DNA of 64,000 nt from DRPG01 sp964655065 (GTDB lineage Bacteria; Myxococcota_A; UBA796; GCA-2862545). Below, piece by piece: positions 21,640 through 31,398 of the stretch. Made by a program: the position numbers and the translations under genes. The stretch covers positions 38,562 through 102,561 of the forward strand of contig CAZZLC010000022.1 in assembly GCA_964655065.1 (NCBI GenBank), written 5' to 3'. The notes under the pieces are model-generated. The model was not told the origin of the DNA and did no database searches. It saw only the letters and a program-made list of their open reading frames with translations. Numbering within the stretch: position 1 is the first letter of the stretch; every line of letters begins with the position of its first letter.

Positions 21640-23121
21640 ATGCCGACTCGAACCCTGGTCTCCCTCTCCCTGCTCGCCGCGGTCGCTTGTGGCGACGGCG
21701 ACGACAACGGCGACGCCAACGACGACGGGGGGACGCCCCCCGTGGTCGAGCCGGGCGTGATGAGTGAGTGCGTCGATGCCGACGGCGAGCCCGCTCCCGA
21801 TGGTCGTGTGCGGATCTCCGGCACCTTCCTCGAGGACCTCACCCTCCAGCCGCCCGTGTTCGACGCCGACGGCGACTGGACCGGCGAGGGCTGCGCCGAG
21901 TACCTCCTTCGAGGAGGCGTGTACGTCGGGGCTGGCTTCTACTCGGGCAATGGGCCGCGCGCCACGCTCACCGTGTTGCCGGGAACCCGCATCGCGGGAG
22001 AGTTCGCCTCGGGAGGGCTGCTCGTCGTCAACCGCGGTGGTCAGATCGATGCGCAGGGCACCGAGACGTCCCCCATCGTCCTCACGTCCGAGTTCACCGC
22101 ACCCGACCGCAACCGCGGGGACTGGGGCGGGCTCGTGATCAACGGAAACGCCCCGATCAACTGCGACGCGAGCGATGCCGAGACGGGCTTCTGCGAGCAG
22201 GGCGGCGAAGGAGGCACCGGCAACTACGGTGGCGTGGACAGCGCCGACAGCAGTGGGATCCTCCGGTACGTGAGGGTCGAGTTCGCAGGACAGCCGCTGG
22301 CGCCGCGATTCCAGTCAGCCGGCGTGAGCCTGCGGGCCGTCGGATCGGGCACCGTCGTCGAGTATCTCCAGGTCCACCGGGCCGCCGAGGACGGCCTCGC
22401 GCTGACAGGGGGCACCGCCGACCTCCGGTACGCGGTGGTCACTGGCGCTGGCGACGACTCGTTCACCTGGACCGATGGGTGGACGGGACGCGCCCAGTAC
22501 GTGGTCCTGCAGTCGGCGGAGGACGGAGACGCCGGAGACCAGGGGATCCAGGGGGCGAACAACGCAGAGAACAACAGCTTCACGCCGGTCTCCGACCCGA
22601 CCCTCGCCAACTTCACGATCCTGGGCAACCCCGATCGTGACGGCACGGGCATCCTGCTGCGTGACGGAACCCGAGCGACGATCTCGCACACCCAGGTGGT
22701 GGGCTTCGGGGAGGCGGGCCTCGACATCGACGACCCAGCTACGTTCGACGGAGTCAGCCTCAAGCAGCCCAGCCTCGGACCGCTCGTGTTCTTTTCCACT
22801 CGGCTCGACAACCCGGACGCGTTCGCCGGGAACTTCCGGGGGGACAAGATCGACGCGGTGCCAGCGAGCAGTCTCGAGAGCTGGTTCGCCTTCCCGACGC
22901 TGCGGAACGTCGTCGGCGCCCCCGTGCCACTGCCCGCCAACGGGGACCTCGACGTGAGCGGCAACCTGTCGGAGCCCACCTCGCCGTCCTTCGCCTCGGA
23001 CCTGCAGAGCGCGATGAGCGTGGAGAGCGACGGGTTCCTGGTCGAAGAGACGCTGATCGGCGCCGTCGCCGACGAGTCGAGCGACTGGACTGCGTCCTGG
23101 ACGAGCTACCCCGCGAACTGA
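21640..23121 (+). CDS. Lipoprotein with parallel beta-helix fold
   Basis: The product is 493 residues. ATG at 21640 is chosen because it gives a lipoprotein signal (SLSLLAAVACGDGDD). An Asp-rich linker follows. The main body has the rhythm of a right-handed beta-helix: GDWGGLVINGNAPINC, GGVDSADSSGILRYVRVEF, VVEYLQVHRAAEDGLALTGG. These phrases are shared with large surface proteins of Bacteroidota and Myxococcota annotated only as hypothetical. It is likely anchored to the outer membrane and exposed. No catalytic residues are evident. Confidence 0.8.
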   Translation: MPTRTLVSLSLLAAVACGDGDDNGDANDDGGTPPVVEPGVMSECVDADGEPAPDGRVRISGTFLEDLTLQPPVFDADGDWTGEGCAEYLLRGGVYVGAGFYSGNGPRATLTVLPGTRIAGEFASGGLLVVNRGGQIDAQGTETSPIVLTSEFTAPDRNRGDWGGLVINGNAPINCDASDAETGFCEQGGEGGTGNYGGVDSADSSGILRYVRVEFAGQPLAPRFQSAGVSLRAVGSGTVVEYLQVHRAAEDGLALTGGTADLRYAVVTGAGDDSFTWTDGWTGRAQYVVLQSAEDGDAGDQGIQGANNAENNSFTPVSDPTLANFTILGNPDRDGTGILLRDGTRATISHTQVVGFGEAGLDIDDPATFDGVSLKQPSLGPLVFFSTRLDNPDAFAGNFRGDKIDAVPASSLESWFAFPTLRNVVGAPVPLPANGDLDVSGNLSEPTSPSFASDLQSAMSVESDGFLVEETLIGAVADESSDWTASWTSYPAN

Positions 23122-23169
23122 CCTTCGCGCCGGGACCCCCTCCGGTCCGGCCAGCGCCGTCCGCTGACG

Positions 23170-25830
23170 TCAGGGGGCGAGCAGTCGGCGCACCTCGTCG
23201 GGGGACGCCGCGTGGCGTACCGCCTCGAGGACCTCCGGCCGCGAGAGCAGGGGGTAGAGCTCGTGCACGAGCCAGAGCTGCCGATTGCGCTCCCCCGGCG
23301 GAGCCAGGGCCACCAGGCAGACGTCGACGCGCTGACGGTCGGGCGCACCAAAGCGAACGGGACGCGCCAGCGTGATGATGGCGGCGCGCGCCCGGGTGAG
23401 CCCCGGGTGGGTGGCCGACGACACCATCAGCCCCGTGGACAGGGCCGTGGTCTGCTTGCGCTCCCGCTCCCACAGCGCCGCCTCCACCACCCGAGATGTC
23501 TCCTCGCCCTCGACGAGCTGGCTCGCCACGTGGGCGAAGAGCTCGGCCTGGTTCGCCGCTGCCTCCCCGACCACGACCACGACGTCCTCGGCATCCAGGG
23601 TCTCGTCCTCGAGTCCGCGCAGATCGACGTACGGGTAGACCCGGTGTCGCGGCGCCTTGATGCGGAGCACCGAGCTCGCCGCGCCCGCGGCGATCCGATC
23701 CACCCGACTGTCCTTGGTGAGCGCGTCGAGGCCCCGCTCCGTCTCGGCCCCCATGATCAGGAGGTCGAACAGGGGCGTCAGCCCCGTGACGAACGACACC
23801 AGCTGATCTGCATCGACATCGTGCACCTCGCTGTGGACAGGCACCTCGCAGAGCCGCGCCAGCTCGCGGTGATAGGCCTGGTACGCATCGGCGGGGTTTG
23901 CCGCGCTGAACAGCGTGACCTCCCCTCCAGTGGAGCGCGCCAGGCGGTCGGCCACGTGCACCAACAGGGTGTCGTAGGGGCCGGGCTGGACCAGCACCAA
24001 GATCCGCCGCAGCGGGTCCTGGCCTCGGTCGAGGAACTGGGCATGGTCACAGGGAGGGTCGTCGGCCCACCAGGCCAGCGGGTGACGAATCCACGCCGCG
24101 AGGTTCCGTCCCACCGGCCACGGCGCCACGATCCAGTCCGCACGCGTGGCCTTGGCCCGGTGGAAGAGGGCCTGCTTGGCGTTGTGGGTGAGCAGGTCGT
24201 GGAAGGCGAGCGCGACGTGGAGATGGCCGGCTGCCTCCCGCGCCTCCTCCTCGAGGGCCCGGAGGTCGGAGTCGGATCCGAGCATCGCGCCCAGCGCGGT
24301 CTGGTCGGGCACCTCCTCGACCCGCATGACCTCGAGCAGCGCTCCCTCGTCGACAAACGCGGCGGCTAGGTGGACGAGTCGGATGGGCGCGGGCTGGTTG
24401 TCGAAGACGGGCGTGATCACGCGGCTCTGGGTCAGGGCAGCGGGCTCGGCTTCCTCGGCCTCGAAGTGCTCGGTCTCGACGCGCGCGCGCTCCGCCCACA
24501 CGTGCGAGACCACGCTGCCCCGCTTCGACCGGGCGCGGGCGTAGGCGAAGTACCAGAGCGTTCCCCCCAAGGTCGCTGCCACCACGGCGATGACCGCGGT
24601 GCTGCCCATGTAGGCGAGCAGCAGCACGCCGATGCCCACTCCCGACAGGGGCAGCCAGGGGTACAGCGGAGTGCGAAAGGAGGGTCGGTACCACCGGGCG
24701 CCCGACTCCCGGAGGGCGACGAGCGCGAGGTTCACCAGACAGAAGACGAAGAGCGTGAAGGCGCTCGCGAGGTGGGCGAGCTCCTCGACAGGCAGTGCGA
24801 CGACCGCGAGCAGGGTCACGGCCCCCGTGAACAGGATGGCCACCACCGGGGTGCCGAGCTTGGGGTGGACGCCGGCGAGCGTGTCCGGCATGAGGCCATC
24901 GCGAGCCATCGCGAACGGGTAGCGGCTCGAGGCCATGATGCCCGCGTTGCTCATCGAGAGCAGCCCCGCGGCCGCCGTGATGGCCATCGCCACGACACCC
25001 GGACGGCCCCAGAACGCCTCGGCGGCCGTGGCCACGGGAGTCAACAGCTCGGCCGGGGGGTGTCCCCCGTGGCTTCCGGTGAGTGTGCTCAGGTCGACGT
25101 TCCCGGTGATCACGGTCGCGACCAACGTGTAGATCACCATCGCGGTCACCTGGGCGAGGATCATGCCGAGCGGAAGGTTGACCTCGGGCCGGCTCACCTC
25201 CTCCGCGATCGAGCAGACCTTCGTGACGCCGGCGTAGGAGACGATCACGAGTCCTGCGCCCGCGACGACCCCCTGCCAGCCGTGCGTGAAGAGCGGGTCC
25301 AGGTTCTCTGGCTTCACGGCGGGGTAGCCGCCGACGGCGAAACCGGCGAGCGCGACCAGGCAGGCGAGCACGATGATGCGCTGGACGAGCGAGGCCCGCG
25401 AGGCGCCGAGCAGGTTGAGCCCGATCAGGCCGACCAGCATGGTGACCGCGAGCGGCAGCGTGCTGATGCTCGAGAACAGCTGCAGGTAGGCCCCGAGACC
25501 CACCAGCGCGAACGACGTCTTCGCGACGAGCGACAGCCAGGTGCCGAGGCCCGTGATCGTGCCGACCCAAGGTCCCATGCTCCGATCGACGTAGATGTAC
25601 GTTCCGCCAGCAATCGGCATCGCGGAGGCGAGCTCGGCCTTGGAGAGCACGGCGGGGATGACCGCGACCCCTGCGAGCAGATACGCGGCGGCGACGCCGG
25701 GCCCCACCTCGAGCGCCGCGATGAGCGGCAGCACGAAGATGCCCGAGGACATCATCGCACCCATGGAGATGCTGAAGACCGAGAACAATCCGAGTTCCCG
25801 GTCGAGGTGCTTCGTGGCGCCAACGTTCAT
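23170..25830 (-). CDS. APC-family permease fused to universal-stress and EIIA-like domains
   Basis: The product is 886 residues. Residues 1-430 are an amino-acid/polyamine/organocation permease with about 12 membrane segments and the SGIFVLP loop of helix 1. Residues about 480-730 hold a tandem universal stress protein region (IRLVHLAAAFVDEG, then RRILVLVQPGPYDTLLVHVA). The last 140 residues look like a PTS EIIA(Ntr) domain, with SSATHPGL carrying the probable phospho-acceptor His. Some permeases carry a USP domain; the extra EIIA-like tail suggests regulation by the nitrogen PTS or by nucleotide binding. The substrate is unknown. It stands alone on this strand. Confidence 0.85.
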   Translation of the reverse strand: MNVGATKHLDRELGLFSVFSISMGAMMSSGIFVLPLIAALEVGPGVAAAYLLAGVAVIPAVLSKAELASAMPIAGGTYIYVDRSMGPWVGTITGLGTWLSLVAKTSFALVGLGAYLQLFSSISTLPLAVTMLVGLIGLNLLGASRASLVQRIIVLACLVALAGFAVGGYPAVKPENLDPLFTHGWQGVVAGAGLVIVSYAGVTKVCSIAEEVSRPEVNLPLGMILAQVTAMVIYTLVATVITGNVDLSTLTGSHGGHPPAELLTPVATAAEAFWGRPGVVAMAITAAAGLLSMSNAGIMASSRYPFAMARDGLMPDTLAGVHPKLGTPVVAILFTGAVTLLAVVALPVEELAHLASAFTLFVFCLVNLALVALRESGARWYRPSFRTPLYPWLPLSGVGIGVLLLAYMGSTAVIAVVAATLGGTLWYFAYARARSKRGSVVSHVWAERARVETEHFEAEEAEPAALTQSRVITPVFDNQPAPIRLVHLAAAFVDEGALLEVMRVEEVPDQTALGAMLGSDSDLRALEEEAREAAGHLHVALAFHDLLTHNAKQALFHRAKATRADWIVAPWPVGRNLAAWIRHPLAWWADDPPCDHAQFLDRGQDPLRRILVLVQPGPYDTLLVHVADRLARSTGGEVTLFSAANPADAYQAYHRELARLCEVPVHSEVHDVDADQLVSFVTGLTPLFDLLIMGAETERGLDALTKDSRVDRIAAGAASSVLRIKAPRHRVYPYVDLRGLEDETLDAEDVVVVVGEAAANQAELFAHVASQLVEGEETSRVVEAALWERERKQTTALSTGLMVSSATHPGLTRARAAIITLARPVRFGAPDRQRVDVCLVALAPPGERNRQLWLVHELYPLLSRPEVLEAVRHAASPDEVRRLLAP

Positions 25831-26062
25831 CCCGCCAGCGTACCATCGCCCTGAAGCGACCCCTCGGGATCCGCAGGAGGTGCCGCCGCTCGTCCTGCCT
25901 CCGAGAGGAGTACGGTCCTACCGAAGGTCACTCCCCCGAGCCGGCGACCCACGCTCGGTGTTCGTCGCCGTAGAACCCTCCTCGACCGGCGACCCATAGC
26001 GCGACCTCGACGAGCGCATCGTCATCGAGTGGCCTCCACACCCGCGCCCCGGACACGACCCT

Positions 26063-27010
26063 CTACCTCGCCTGCTCCGCGACCTCGAACTCCTCGGCGG
26101 GCGCTTCGGCCTCGACCGTCGGCTCGGGCGACGCCTGCTTCGGCGGCGCCTCGACCGGCGGGTACACCTCGAAGCACGATGCGAGATCGTTGGTGGTCAC
26201 GAAGTCGGGACGGACCGCGTACTGCAGGCGCCGGTTGGGACGCTTGCCCAGCGTGAAGACGTCGACGAGGCGTCCGCTCTCCCGCACGTCGTCGGCTTGA
26301 CGTCGCCGGATGAGGCGGTGGCGGAACCCGCCCCCGTCATAGCGAGACCACGCATTGCTCGTGAACCCGAGGTCGAGCAACGCAGGCGCAGGAACCCCCG
26401 CCGCCTCGAAGTGAGCGCGAACGACGTCGAGTCGCCAGCTGCGGAAGGCAATCACGACGAGCCCGGCTTCGTTGTGGCGCTGATGGGCCTCGAGGAGCTC
26501 GAGGGTCCGGGGGTGCGGCCCGTCCTTGAGTTCCACGAGCACGTAGCGGCCCTTGCTGTCGAGGTGGTCGAGGGCTTGCTCGAGGGTCCAGATCGACTGG
26601 TCGTCGTCGTGGGCTTCGGCGCTCTTCAGTTCACAGGCCAGGTTCAGCTCGTCCCAGGTGAGCTTCGCGACCTTCTTGCCCCGCGGGCAGTCTGCGTTCC
26701 CGCGGTCGCGCGCGACACTGCGCACACGCTTGCCGTGCAGCAGGATCGGCACGCCGTCCCGCGTGGTCCGGACGTCGAACTCGACTGCCGGAGCACCCAC
26801 GTCGAGGGCCGACTCGATCGAGAGCCGCGAGTTCTCGACTCGTTGGTCCTCCTTGCACTTCTCGCGTTCGCCGTCCTCGTTCTCGCACCACACGAACGCC
26901 CCTCGGTGGGCGACGCAGACCGGGCGGTCGGGCAAGTCGGGGTGGCGTTGCGCGCTCGCGACCGTCGACAGGGCGGCCAGGGAGGTCCAGGCAGCCAGGA
27001 GGAGGGACAT
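26063..27010 (-). CDS. Glycerophosphodiester phosphodiesterase family protein, exported
   Basis: The product is 315 residues. ATG at 27010 gives a signal peptide (LLLAAWTSLAALSTVASA). The GDPD barrel signature is visible: VCVAHRGAF (HRG), ENSRLSIESAL, VEFDVRTTRDGVPILLHG. These supply the metal and catalytic residues that hydrolyse glycerophosphodiesters to glycerol 3-phosphate and alcohol. HRG is followed by an unusual Cys-containing insert (WCENEDGEREKCK), perhaps a disulfide loop. The last 40 residues are a Pro/Glu-rich tail. Action is likely periplasmic, in phospholipid-headgroup turnover. Confidence 0.85.
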   Translation of the reverse strand: MSLLLAAWTSLAALSTVASAQRHPDLPDRPVCVAHRGAFVWCENEDGEREKCKEDQRVENSRLSIESALDVGAPAVEFDVRTTRDGVPILLHGKRVRSVARDRGNADCPRGKKVAKLTWDELNLACELKSAEAHDDDQSIWTLEQALDHLDSKGRYVLVELKDGPHPRTLELLEAHQRHNEAGLVVIAFRSWRLDVVRAHFEAAGVPAPALLDLGFTSNAWSRYDGGGFRHRLIRRRQADDVRESGRLVDVFTLGKRPNRRLQYAVRPDFVTTNDLASCFEVYPPVEAPPKQASPEPTVEAEAPAEEFEVAEQAR

Positions 27011-27194
27011 GCGAACTCCAGAGTCGGGTCCCCGAACGTCGAGCCCCGGCGGCCCCGGGCGTACCGCGCCCATCCGCTCGTGGCAACTCCTCGGGGGTCG
27101 GCGTGGTGTCGGTGCGCACCCTGGTGGCAGGCCGCTCGTGCCATACTCCCTCGCCACCTCTGCTGACCTCGCCCACCGTTCGAAGGGAGCTCGA

Positions 27195-27590
27195 ATGACC
27201 GCTCTGCACTGGCTCGCCGCCGCCGCCGTCCTGACCGCCCTGTTCTGGGTTCCGTACATCCTCGAGCGCGCGCTCTCGCTCGGCGTCATGGGCGCGATGC
27301 GCCCCGTGGAGCCGGAGGACCTCCTCAAACAGGCTCTTTGGGCCCAGCGCGCTCGCCGCGCCCACGACAACGCTGTCCAGAACCTCGTCGTGTTTGCGAC
27401 ACTGGTGCTGGTGGCCGCCGCGATGGGCAAGGACGCTGATCCGCTCTTGGTCACGGCCGGCCAGGTCTACTTCTGGTCCCGCGCCATCCACTTCCCCGTC
27501 ATGGCGCTGGGGGTGCCGGTCATCCGGACTCTCGCCTTCCTGGGTTCGTTCACGGCCCAGATGATGGCCGCAGTGGTGATCTTCTCCTGA
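27195..27590 (+). CDS. MAPEG-family membrane protein
   Basis: The product is 131 residues with four membrane segments, matching family length. The start ATG at 27195 has AGGGAG upstream. The conserved block AQRARRAHDNAVQNLVVFA is the MAPEG signature (R-A-x-x-x-N-x-x-E-N variant with Gln for Glu). The family includes glutathione- and eicosanoid-related enzymes; bacterial members of this small type have no proven role. It is single on this strand, between the phosphodiesterase and the subtilase. Confidence 0.85.
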   Translation: MTALHWLAAAAVLTALFWVPYILERALSLGVMGAMRPVEPEDLLKQALWAQRARRAHDNAVQNLVVFATLVLVAAAMGKDADPLLVTAGQVYFWSRAIHFPVMALGVPVIRTLAFLGSFTAQMMAAVVIFS

Positions 27591-27730
27591 CCACCCTGTG
27601 GGCGACCGGCCGGTGACCTGCACGCCCTGCAGCGAGAACGCGCGACTCTGGTGCCCGACCAGGAGACCGACTCCGGCTCCGGGGGTGATAGGCCATCGGC
27701 ACCACGAGAACTGCATCCCGGAGCTGCACC

Positions 27731-28927
27731 GTGCCACGCATCCTCGCCCTCTCGGGGCTCCTCCTGCTGACCGCGTGCGAAGAAGTCCCGCTGGACCTGC
27801 TCGGCGCCGACACCTACTTCGTGAAGCTGAACACCGACGCGGCCACCGTGGCCAGCACCACGCAGAGCATCGCGAGCACGCTCGGATTCGACGTGATCCA
27901 CACCTACGATGCGGCGACCGAGGGGTTCTCGGCCAAGCTGCCGGACGTGCTGATCACCGCCGTCGAGGAGTTCGATGCCGTCGACTACGTCCGCAAGGAC
28001 GACGGCGATCACGGGGTTCCCGACGACGAGGTGCCCGTCGAGGAGCCGGTGGACGATCCCTCGATCATCCTGGGTGACGACGAGATCCCCGAGTCACTGC
28101 TCCGCATCGGAGCTCCCTACACGGGCGGCGGCTTCGACCAGATCGAGGTGGCCGTGATCGACAGCGGGATCGACCGCAACCACCCCGACCTCGAAGTCGT
28201 TGGCGAGATCGACCTGGTCGCGCTCTCGGGCTCGGGCGTCGCCGCACCCGGTGGGGACCCGAACGGTCACGGCACCCACTGCGCAGGCACCATCGCGGCC
28301 ATCGCGGACAGCGACGGAGTGGTCGGCGTGGCGCCCGGCGTAGCCCTGCACTCCGTGAGGGCCCTCAACGAAGACGGCTCCGGCTTCTGGACCGACATCG
28401 TGGCAGGGCTCGAGTACGTGCTCGAACGCCCCGAGATCCGCGTCGTCAACATGTCGCTCGGCGGCCCGGCGTTCGACGATCCCGACGATCCGATGCGCCA
28501 GGCGATCCAGCGACTCGAGCAGAATGGCGTCGTCGTCGTGATCGCCGCCGGCAACGAGGAACAGGACACCGACAACGTCACCCCCGCGAACTTCGATCTC
28601 GGAGTGGTGGTGAGCGCCTACGACGCCGCAGGCGGACGTGACAACGGCTTTGCCTCGTTCAGCAACTTCGGGGACCAGGTCGACGTCGCGGCACCTGGAG
28701 TCGACGTGCTGTCCACGTTTCCGGGCGGCCGCTACGTCGAGCTCTCGGGTACCTCGATGGCGACGCCGGCCGTCGCGGGTGCGGTGGTCGCCTACCTGGC
28801 CAACAACCCGGACGCCAGCGTGGACGAGGTGCGCAACCAGCTGGTCAGCACCGGAGAGGTCGGCCTTCCCGGCCAGGGCGGCCGTCATCCGGAGCCCTTG
28901 ATCAACGTGGCGGCGCTGCTCGAGTAG
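27731..28927 (+). CDS. Subtilisin-like serine protease, lipoprotein
   Basis: The product is 398 residues. GTG at 27731 has GGAG eight bases upstream. A lipobox ends at Cys16 (LLLTAC). Residues 25-95 resemble an I9 propeptide/inhibitor (TYFVKLNTD to FDAVDYVRK). The S8 triad is complete: Asp in VAVIDSGID, His in GHGTHCAG, Ser in SGTSMATP. The oxyanion Asn is in AAGNEEQ. An acidic spacer separates propeptide and catalytic domain. Being lipid-anchored, it probably acts at the cell surface or in the periplasm. A 41-bp intergenic repeat begins 10 bp after its stop. Confidence 0.9.
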   Translation: MPRILALSGLLLLTACEEVPLDLLGADTYFVKLNTDAATVASTTQSIASTLGFDVIHTYDAATEGFSAKLPDVLITAVEEFDAVDYVRKDDGDHGVPDDEVPVEEPVDDPSIILGDDEIPESLLRIGAPYTGGGFDQIEVAVIDSGIDRNHPDLEVVGEIDLVALSGSGVAAPGGDPNGHGTHCAGTIAAIADSDGVVGVAPGVALHSVRALNEDGSGFWTDIVAGLEYVLERPEIRVVNMSLGGPAFDDPDDPMRQAIQRLEQNGVVVVIAAGNEEQDTDNVTPANFDLGVVVSAYDAAGGRDNGFASFSNFGDQVDVAAPGVDVLSTFPGGRYVELSGTSMATPAVAGAVVAYLANNPDASVDEVRNQLVSTGEVGLPGQGGRHPEPLINVAALLE

Positions 28928-28937
28928 TCGACCCAGT

Positions 28938-28978
28938 CTCGGTCTCTGCGCCGGCGCACTTGGCGAAGCCGAGCGCGG
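28938..28978 (+). repeat. Intergenic repeat element, copy A
   Basis: This 41-bp sequence begins CTCGGTCTCTGCGCCGGCG and ends CTTGGCGAAGCCGAGCGCGG, with a small hairpin (TTGGC-GAA-GCCGA). Copy B is at 45305-45345 in the other orientation, with only two differences in 41. Both copies follow the stop codon of the gene they share orientation with. A terminator-like or REP-like mobile palindrome is plausible. Confidence 0.6.
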
Positions 28979-29023
28979 ACGCCTTCCTCGCGCGCGCGCA
29001 CCAGACCGCGTGCGCCAGAGGGC

Positions 29024-30352
29024 TCAGCCGCGGGAACGCCAGGCCTCGAAGGCGCCGGCTGGGAAGACGAGGGATTCCGAAGACCGGTAGGCCCCCCGGA
29101 GCGCGGGCCAGCCATCGAAGCGCGACGTTCCGAACAGCTCTGCCGTCACGAAGTTGGGCTGGGCATCGAGGCCCAGGCTCTGCGAGTCCGGTAGCTGCGG
29201 CAGGCGAACGCGGGAGTCCGATGGCGGAGGACCGTCGACAATCCAGAACACACCCGATTTCCAGCTGAGCAAGACTCGCATCGTGTCGGCCTCAGCGAAG
29301 GACCCGTCGAGCGTCCAACTCACCTCGCGAGCGGTCTCGTCGAACGCGACCTCGTGAAGACGAGGCGGGAGTTCGGCGGAGAGATCCAAGGCGAGCACGG
29401 TGGGAACCGCCTCGCTCCCTCGCCAGTAGGTGGAGTTCGACGCACCGACTGCCGCCTGGTTGGTCGCCTCCACGCGCGTGACGACGCTGTCGAGCAGGCC
29501 GACCACTCGGTCGAGCCCCACGGTCACGGGTCCGGGAGCCGCGGCCACCTCCTGACGCCTACCACGGTAGAGGATGGAATCCTGGCGCTGTTCCCAGTGG
29601 CTCACGCTCACGGCCTCCACCGTGGTAGGCCGGTTGCTGGCCACGAGGTCGAACCGACTCCAGTCCGTCCGCCACTCGTCGAACACCACCTGGGAGGGCG
29701 CGCGGCCATTCACGAAGACGTCGGGCTCATAGGCAAAGGCGATTGCGCCGTCGTCGTCGTTGTCAGCCAGTGCGAAAACCGCCGTGCGACCACTGTCGTC
29801 CAGGCACTCCCGGAACAGGTCGATGCTGGTCGACATCCCGGGCGAGACCGCGTTGCCCCCGCACGTCGTCTCGACCGTGTACCGGTTGAGGCCCGCGACC
29901 GCGGCGGGCACGGTGACCTCCACGCTTCCGGCAGGTGCGCCTTGATCGAAAGCGCCTTCGGTGGGGTCGACGGTCAAGGTGCCCGGCACGAGGTCGAGCA
30001 TGGTGATCAGCACCGTCTGCTCGCCGGGAACGGCCACCGTGACCGCGCCGCCCGGAGGGAATCCATCGACGCTGGCCTGCCCAGAGTCGCCGCTCGTCGT
30101 CGTCCCGAAGACCGTTCCGTCGGGATTGTGGAACACGACGGGCACGCCCACGAAGGGGCCGCCGGTCGAGGTTGCAATCAGCACGTCCAGTGGACCGGGG
30201 GCGACGTCGGTGTCGGTCGGCGCGCCGGTATCGAGCGGCGCGCCGGTCTCTGCGCTGGGCGTGGGGGCTCCGGACTCGTCGGGCGACTCGCTCGAGGTGC
30301 ACGCGATGGTCAAGCTGACGATTGCGACGGGCAGCGCACGGCTTCGGGACAC
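29024..30352 (-). CDS. Lipoprotein of unknown function
   Basis: The product is 442 residues. GTG at 30352 is backed by GGAGGAG upstream. A lipoprotein signal ends at Cys18 (VSLTIACTSS). A Thr/Pro/Asp linker (to about residue 50) precedes an Ig-like module (LDVLIATSTGGPFVGVPVVF, with GQASVDGFPPGGAVTVAV), resembling carboxypeptidase-regulatory/prealbumin-like domains. The remainder is beta-rich with a Cys pair. The family is not recognised. It is probably outer-membrane anchored. It converges on the subtilase gene. Confidence 0.75.
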   Translation of the reverse strand: MSRSRALPVAIVSLTIACTSSESPDESGAPTPSAETGAPLDTGAPTDTDVAPGPLDVLIATSTGGPFVGVPVVFHNPDGTVFGTTTSGDSGQASVDGFPPGGAVTVAVPGEQTVLITMLDLVPGTLTVDPTEGAFDQGAPAGSVEVTVPAAVAGLNRYTVETTCGGNAVSPGMSTSIDLFRECLDDSGRTAVFALADNDDDGAIAFAYEPDVFVNGRAPSQVVFDEWRTDWSRFDLVASNRPTTVEAVSVSHWEQRQDSILYRGRRQEVAAAPGPVTVGLDRVVGLLDSVVTRVEATNQAAVGASNSTYWRGSEAVPTVLALDLSAELPPRLHEVAFDETAREVSWTLDGSFAEADTMRVLLSWKSGVFWIVDGPPPSDSRVRLPQLPDSQSLGLDAQPNFVTAELFGTSRFDGWPALRGAYRSSESLVFPAGAFEAWRSRG

Positions 30353-30549
30353 GGCTCCTCCGGGACAGGGTGGCCGTCTCTTATCGAATGCCCGGAGCCG
30401 ACACAATCCTGTGGGCTTCACGGCCCTCTCGGACCCGCGAGCCTGCGGGGTGGTCACGCTCGACCGCTGGCCATCATGACCGCCCCAAAGCTCATGATCA
30501 CACACCGCCCACGCCTCGCCAGGCGGGCCTCGGGTCGGGGTCCAGTCGG

Positions 30550-31398
30550 CTACGCGTCGGCCAACACCTCGATGAGGTCGCGGCAGCCGCCCTCGGCTAC
30601 GAACCGCGAGTGCTCGTCGATGCTCCCGAAGGTGCGTCCGCAGATCGTCCGGCACTCGAGGACCCCGTCCGTCGCTTGCTGGAAGGCGCGAAGCACGGCC
30701 TTCTCACCCGTCCTCGTGCCGAACCGCTGGACGTCGTCGGGGTGGGCCTGACCCCACTGCACCCCCTTCATCCAGATCGCCGCCGCCAGCGCGCCGCAGC
30801 CGTGCCCCCCGAGGCCCATGCCTCCGCCGAACCCAGCGACCATCACTGCCTCGCGAGGCGTGCCGCCCATCGCACGTACGACCTCCGAGGCGCAGCTCCT
30901 GGGCGGCACCTCGTGCTCGAAGCCTCCCGAGATACCGGAACGCGCCGCTTCGATGGCCTCCGGCGCCCAGGCTTCGGCGAGAACGAAGCACGGCATGTCG
31001 TCGATGCCCTTCGTGAAGACCTCGAACATCATCGACATCATCCCAAGGAAGGTATCGAGGTTCTTCCCGGTCACTTCACGGCAGTTGACCGTGTGGGTGC
31101 GCCCTTCGAAGGAGTGGACGACCTCCCGTGTCGCGGCGAGCGCCAGCCCGATCGCCTCGCTCGGATCGGCGTAGCGCCGGGCCGCCTCCGCCCCGACGGC
31201 CATGCTGGCGCCCCAGAGCATCCCGCACTGGTGCCCCTTGTTCATGATGCCACCTGCGAGCTTGCTCAAAGCGCGCTCGTGCAGCTCGCTCTCGTTGCCG
31301 AACTCGCGATCCAGCAGGAACCCGAACGTCCGCGAGCAGCTCTCGCAGCGGCGGAATTGCGCCTTGGTGTCGTTTGGCGAGCCCTGTGTCGTGGTCAC
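30550..31398 (-). CDS. C-GCAxxG-C-C family redox-type protein
   Basis: The product is 282 residues from GTG at 31398 (GGAG eight bases upstream; the frame continues to 31686 with weaker composition, so a longer form is possible). The C-terminal 150 residues carry the family pattern: PPRSCASEV, GGGMGLGGHGCGALAAAIW and CRTICGRTF, giving the spaced cysteines. An N-terminal pair CESC sits near residue 17. This family is common in anaerobes and thought to bind metal or act in redox reactions; its reaction is unknown. The product has no signal peptide, so it is cytoplasmic. Confidence 0.75.
   Translation of the reverse strand: MTTTQGSPNDTKAQFRRCESCSRTFGFLLDREFGNESELHERALSKLAGGIMNKGHQCGMLWGASMAVGAEAARRYADPSEAIGLALAATREVVHSFEGRTHTVNCREVTGKNLDTFLGMMSMMFEVFTKGIDDMPCFVLAEAWAPEAIEAARSGISGGFEHEVPPRSCASEVVRAMGGTPREAVMVAGFGGGMGLGGHGCGALAAAIWMKGVQWGQAHPDDVQRFGTRTGEKAVLRAFQQATDGVLECRTICGRTFGSIDEHSRFVAEGGCRDLIEVLADA

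Noticed and set aside
25831..26062. Repeated CCGGCGACCCA words in a 232-bp gap
   Set aside because: Only two copies, no dyad and no conserved spacing; not enough to call a regulatory element.
30300..30420. GGCTCC/GGAGCC pairing near 30350 as a terminator
   Set aside because: The arms are far apart and imperfect, and the site is the promoter side of the lipoprotein gene.
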